Positions 6,971 through 9,121 of a stretch of DNA of 9,121 nt are shown here, in pieces. The position numbers were made by a program, and so were the translations under genes. Position 1 is the first letter of the stretch; each line of letters starts with the position of its first letter. The stretch is from Arenimonas sp. (lineage in GTDB: Bacteria > Pseudomonadota > Gammaproteobacteria > Xanthomonadales > Xanthomonadaceae): positions 1-9,121 of the forward strand of contig DNNT01000015.1 of assembly GCA_003497545.1 (NCBI GenBank), written 5' to 3'. The notes below the pieces were generated by a model. That model saw only the letters and a program-made list of their open reading frames with translations. It had not been told where the DNA came from and ran no database searches.

Positions 6971-7433
6971 AAGGTAGAGCCACCCTTGCCAGGTCCGGAT
7001 GTAGGTAATGTCCGTCACGCATGTTTGGTTCGCGTGCAATGCAGTGGACTGGCGTTGCAGGATGTTGGGATCAAGGCCGACGTCTTCGGTGCTGGCAGTT
7101 GTCGGGTTCGATAGCCATGCAGGGCGCGCGGGCCGTTCTCCCGAATCAGTCTTTCAACCCGTTGCTTGCTTCACATCTCTCCTCGCTTACGAAGTTCCAG
7201 AAGGATTCGAGGTGCAACATAGATGCCGTGGCTAGCAACGAACGAGGCGGGAATCGGTCGGAGTAGCTTTTGCCTTCATGGGCCCGATCCGAGATCGGGT
7301 GTTTCAGCCAAGCGTGGTAGCCAGTACGCGCGACACCCAGAAGCCGGCACATCGTGCAGAGACTAAACCTGTCCCGATTCGCCTTGATGAACCTGTAGGC
7401 TTTTCTCGTCTCGCTCTGGGCTTTCCCCGGCAT
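6971..7433 (-). pseudogene. IS3-family transposase OrfB, frameshifted and truncated
   Basis: Pieces of an IS3-family OrfB lie in order along the minus strand but in different frames. First comes the N-terminal helix-turn-helix part (FIKANRDRFSLCTMCRLLG and GYHAWLKHPISDRA). After a frameshift near 7268 comes LLRPIPASFVASHGIY, then APRILLELRKRGE, a TGA stop at 7171-7173, and RVERLIRENGPRALHGYRTR. After a second shift near 7068 comes NILQRQ followed by CVTDITYIRTWQGWLYL, which contains the first Asp of the DDE integrase core. Homology stops at about 6971, so the rest of the catalytic domain is missing, as is OrfA upstream. The element is dead. Its orientation is opposite to the IS3 fragment at the left edge of the window. 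Confidence 0.85.
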
Positions 7434-7522
7434 GGCCGTTCCTCTGGGATTCTGGACGGCTGCTAAGCGTGTCCATCAAAATCTGGGAGCTCCAGTTGGC
7501 CGCGCTGAGTTGGCTCGAGGGG

Positions 7523-7798
7523 CTACGCCTCCGGCCAAGAAATCCTGGTCGACTCCTTGAGCGGACCGTGCCGGAGCTCGGTGGCCCACATGGTCAGATC
7601 GTCCCAGGAAGGATCAGTTGACGAGGCGATTGGCGGAAACGAACTGGTTCTCGCGATTTGTTCGATTGTAGGAAAGTGCCTCGCTATTGTTGCTGCTTTC
7701 CGACGAAGAGCCAGTGGCAGACTTGCATCTCGGGCCACTTCAATAAGAAATCCGCCACCCCAGACAAGCGCTCTGGTTCTTTCACATGGAGTTGTCAT
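7523..7798 (-). CDS. BPSL0761-family small protein
   Basis: A 91-residue protein that begins MTTPCERTRALVWGGGFLIEV and continues with a basic-hydrophobic helix (LPLALRRKAATIARHFPTIEQI). This N-terminal pattern, TxPxERTRAL followed by FLxE and RRxAxxxxRHFP, is that of the BPSL0761 family, small proteins of unknown function common in Burkholderia, Xanthomonas and Pseudomonas relatives and often found in accessory regions. The C-terminal 35 residues are less conserved. The start is supported by AGGGA 9 bases upstream. It stands alone; its 3' end lies about 90 bases from the broken IS3 transposase, and it is the only apparently intact gene between the RiPP operon and comM. Confidence 0.7.
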   Translation of the reverse strand: MTTPCERTRALVWGGGFLIEVARDASLPLALRRKAATIARHFPTIEQIARTSSFPPIASSTDPSWDDLTMWATELRHGPLKESTRISWPEA

Positions 7799-7799
7799 T

Positions 7800-8186
7800 T
7801 CGGGAGTCCCTGGCTGCCGTTAGGGCACAACTGTTCCGGAGTGGCGTCTCACGGCGTGCGATAGGCTGGCCTTGGAATTGAACGTCTGCTGGGTTCCAGG
7901 CTCTTCCTTCTTCGGAAAGCCGGGAAATTCAACGGACCTTATTCTCGGGAACTCTCCGGAACGGTCCAGCAGGCGAATTCCAACAGACCTTGCAGGGGGT
8001 CATAGGTTTCCCGCGATGGGCCTCTCAGGTAGGCCTTTAAACCCACTATATTTAATGACCACAACCGCCCAGGAGTTGGCCAAGGTGGTCGGAGCCGTAT
8101 TGATCGCCTGGCCATGCGATCAGAAAGGTGCCGAGGAGTTTCTGGGCCTCTTCAAGTCCGCTGACTAGGACGCAGCGCTACCTCCG
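7800..8186. other. Gene-poor stretch with weak repeats
   Basis: No convincing gene. An open plus-strand frame runs from 7872 to 8168. Its last part, from an ATG at 8055, would give a 37-residue peptide starting MTTTAQELAKVVGAVLIAWP, but there is no ribosome site and I recognise no family, so it may be the tail of a lost gene. Three loosely similar segments (near 7871, 7921 and 7972, each GAATT or GAAATTC followed by AAC and a GACCT-like end) recur at about 50 bases. Confidence 0.4.
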
Positions 8187-8187
8187 A

Positions 8188-8254
8188 GACCAGATTCGCC
8201 CGTGCACTGGCCCTTCTTCGCAGCCGGGCTAGCCAGAATCAGTCCAGTGCACTG
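8188..8254 (-). repeat. Two direct repeats near the island end (possible transposase-binding sites)
   Basis: On the minus strand CAGTGCAC-TGG-ACTGATTCTGG (8254-8233) and CAGTGCAC-GGG-CGAATCTGG (8209-8190) are near copies 45 bases apart in the same orientation; the first also forms the 10-base palindrome CAGTGCACTG (8245-8254). Direct repeats of about 20 bases set inside an end starting TGT are typical of Tn7-like and related heteromeric transposon ends, where TnsB/TniA binds. The repeats are seen directly; their role is inferred. Confidence 0.45.
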
Positions 8255-8288
8255 TTGTTGAGTCTGGGCGACTGTGAGATCTGACACC

Positions 8289-8963
8289 GGCGGCGGCGGC
8301 AACCCGCGGCCGGGCGAAGTGTCGCTGGCGCACAACGGCGTGCTGTTCCTGGACGAGCTCGCCGAATGGTCGCGGCACGCGCTGGAAACCCTGCGCCAGC
8401 CGATGGAATCGGGCCTCATCACCATCTCCCGTGCCGCGCGGCAAAGTGAATTCCCCGCGCGGTTCCAGCTCGTGGCCGCCATGAACCCCTGCCCCTGCGG
8501 CTGGGCCGGCGACCCCAGCGGCCGCTGCGGCTGCAGTGCCGAGGCGGTGGCGCGCTACCGCGGCAAACTCTCGGGCCCGCTGCTCGACCGCATCGACGTG
8601 CAACTGGCGGTGCCGCGCCTGCCGCCCTCGGAACTGCGCCCCGACGGCCCGCCCGGCGAATCCACCGCCACCGTGCGCGCCCGCGTGCTGGCCGCGCGCG
8701 AACGCCAGCTGCGGCGCGCCGGACGCCCCAACGCGCAACTCGACCAGGCGCAGACCGAACGCGACTGCGCGCTGCAGCCGGAAGACCGCCTGCTGCTCGA
8801 GCGCGCCATCGAACAATTGCAGCTCTCGGCCCGCGCCCTGCACCGCATCCAGCGCGTGGCGCGCACCCTGGCCGACCTGGCCGGCGAAGAAGACATCGGC
8901 ACCGCGCACGTGGCCGAGGCCATCGGCTACCGCCTGCTCGATCGCGCGGCGCCACCGGCCTGA
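8289..8963 (+). pseudogene. comM: comM (YifB/ComM AAA+ ATPase), 3' part, 5' part separated by the island
   Basis: About 224 residues of the Mg-chelatase-like AAA+ protein ComM, a hexameric helicase that drives branch migration during natural transformation. Homology starts at the GGGGNPRPGEVSLAH segment and continues through Walker B (VLFLDELAEW), the LRQPMESG helix, the AAMNPCPCG strand with a Cys-rich loop (CPCGWAGDPSGRCGC), the LLDRIDV segment with its Arg, and the C-terminal Mg-chelatase helical domain (SARALHRIQRVARTLADLAG) to TGA 8961-8963. Roughly the first half of the protein, including Walker A, is missing. A GTG at 8274 could open the frame, but it lies in island sequence and the in-frame stop at 8259-8261 blocks anything longer. 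Codon use is strongly GC-biased, unlike the island. The 5' half probably lies beyond the left island end. Confidence 0.93.
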
Positions 8964-8978
8964 GCTAGCATCGGCCGC

Positions 8979-8984
8979 GGAGGG
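8979..8984 (+). promoter_or_regulatory. Ribosome binding site of the GFA-family gene
   Basis: GGAGGG 7 bases before the ATG at 8992, in the short gap after comM. It fixes the start of the downstream gene. Confidence 0.75.
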
Positions 8985-8991
8985 CCCCGCC

Positions 8992-9121
8992 ATGACCACC
9001 GCCACCGGAAGCTGCCTCTGCGGCGACCTGCGTTTCAGCGCCACCCTGCCGTCGAAATGGATGGCGCACTGCCACTGCACGCTGTGCCAGCGCGCGCACG
9101 GCGCCGGCGTGGTCACCTGGG
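8992..9121 (+). CDS. GFA-family protein (Mss4-like fold), N-terminal part
   Basis: The window ends 43 codons into this gene. The visible residues include SCLCGDLRF (Cys8, Cys10) and AHCHCTLCQRAHG (Cys27, Cys29, Cys32), the zinc-binding cysteine pattern of the glutathione-dependent formaldehyde-activating (GFA) family. Many members have no proven link to formaldehyde, so the function should be left general. It lies 28 bases after comM on the same strand, with the same high-GC codon use, and belongs to the chromosomal backbone. Confidence 0.88.
   Translation, partial: MTTATGSCLCGDLRFSATLPSKWMAHCHCTLCQRAHGAGVVTW

Larger units (their letters stand above)
1..8286. mobile_element. Genomic island interrupting comM (right part only)
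   Basis: Everything left of the comM junction looks foreign to the host. It is lower in G and C than comM and contains an IS3 transposase tail, a broken YbaK-like gene, a frameshifted IS3 transposase and a self-contained RiPP operon. The comM reading frame is homologous only from about 8289; immediately upstream it runs into a stop at 8259-8261. The last bases before the junction read TGACA on the plus strand, so the element would begin TGTCA when read inward, and two direct repeats lie 30-100 bases inside. comM (yifB) is a known target of Tn7-like elements and of Tn6022/AbaR islands in Acinetobacter. No transposase or integrase of such an element is in the window and the left end is not visible, so the element class is inferred. 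Confidence 0.55.

Noticed and set aside
8055..8168. Possible 37-residue peptide starting MTTTAQELAKVV
   Set aside because: No Shine-Dalgarno sequence and no recognised family, so not listed as a gene; mentioned in the description of the stretch.
8229..9116. Long minus-strand open frame opposite comM and the GFA gene (295 codons)
   Set aside because: It is an Ala/Gly/Arg-rich shadow produced by the strong GC bias of comM on the other strand; the comM match covers the region.
1..9121. CRISPR array, tRNA or rRNA genes
   Set aside because: No regularly spaced perfect repeats and no cloverleaf or rRNA-like segments were seen on either strand.

Overview
The window shows a mobile or accessory region inserted in a GC-rich proteobacterial chromosome. 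The right edge (about 8289-9121) is ordinary chromosome: the 3' part of comM (YifB/ComM, Mg-chelatase-like AAA+ ATPase), then the start of a GFA-family (Mss4-like fold) gene. Strong G/C bias at third codon positions there, together with a BPSL0761-family gene, fits a high-GC Gamma- or Betaproteobacterium. Lysobacteraceae/Xanthomonadaceae is my best guess, as an inference from gene style rather than a proof. Everything left of about 8288 is visibly lower in GC and full of gene fragments. I read it as an island that interrupts comM; its left end lies outside the window.

The core of the island is a compact minus-strand operon of about 5.5 kb (6151 down to 672) for a ribosomally made, post-translationally modified peptide (RiPP). 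In order of transcription it holds: a 54-residue precursor gene (5987-6151); a hairpin that looks like an attenuator (5952-5980); a radical SAM/SPASM maturase (4700-5872); a stand-alone HExxH protein resembling the alpha-ketoglutarate-dependent HExxH peptide beta-hydroxylases (3561-4703); a C39-peptidase ABC exporter (1334-3556); and a LolD/MacB-like ABC ATPase homologue whose catalytic motifs are all degenerate (672-1337). The genes overlap by 4 bases or lie 4 bases apart, so they are almost certainly translated as one unit.

The proposed pathway is as follows. The precursor has a double-glycine-type leader (hydrophobic residues at -4, -7 and -12, then Ala-Gly) and a 20-residue core. The core opens with consecutive aromatic-X-X triplets FEK-FSR-HIS and ends with a CPLFEEC segment. 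The radical SAM enzyme would form cyclophane (triceptide-type) crosslinks, the HExxH enzyme would hydroxylate a beta carbon, and the C39 exporter would cut after Ala33-Gly34 and export the product. The role of the dead ABC subunit is open.

The flanks hold debris. On the left are the 3' end of an IS3-family transposase (1-168) and a broken YbaK/EbsC-like gene (173 to about 600). On the right are a structured but gene-poor stretch (about 6152-6970), a frameshifted IS3 transposase (6971-7433), an apparently intact small BPSL0761-family gene (7523-7798), a stretch with weak repeats and no convincing gene (7800-8190), and two 22-base direct repeats close to the comM junction that may be transposase-binding sites.
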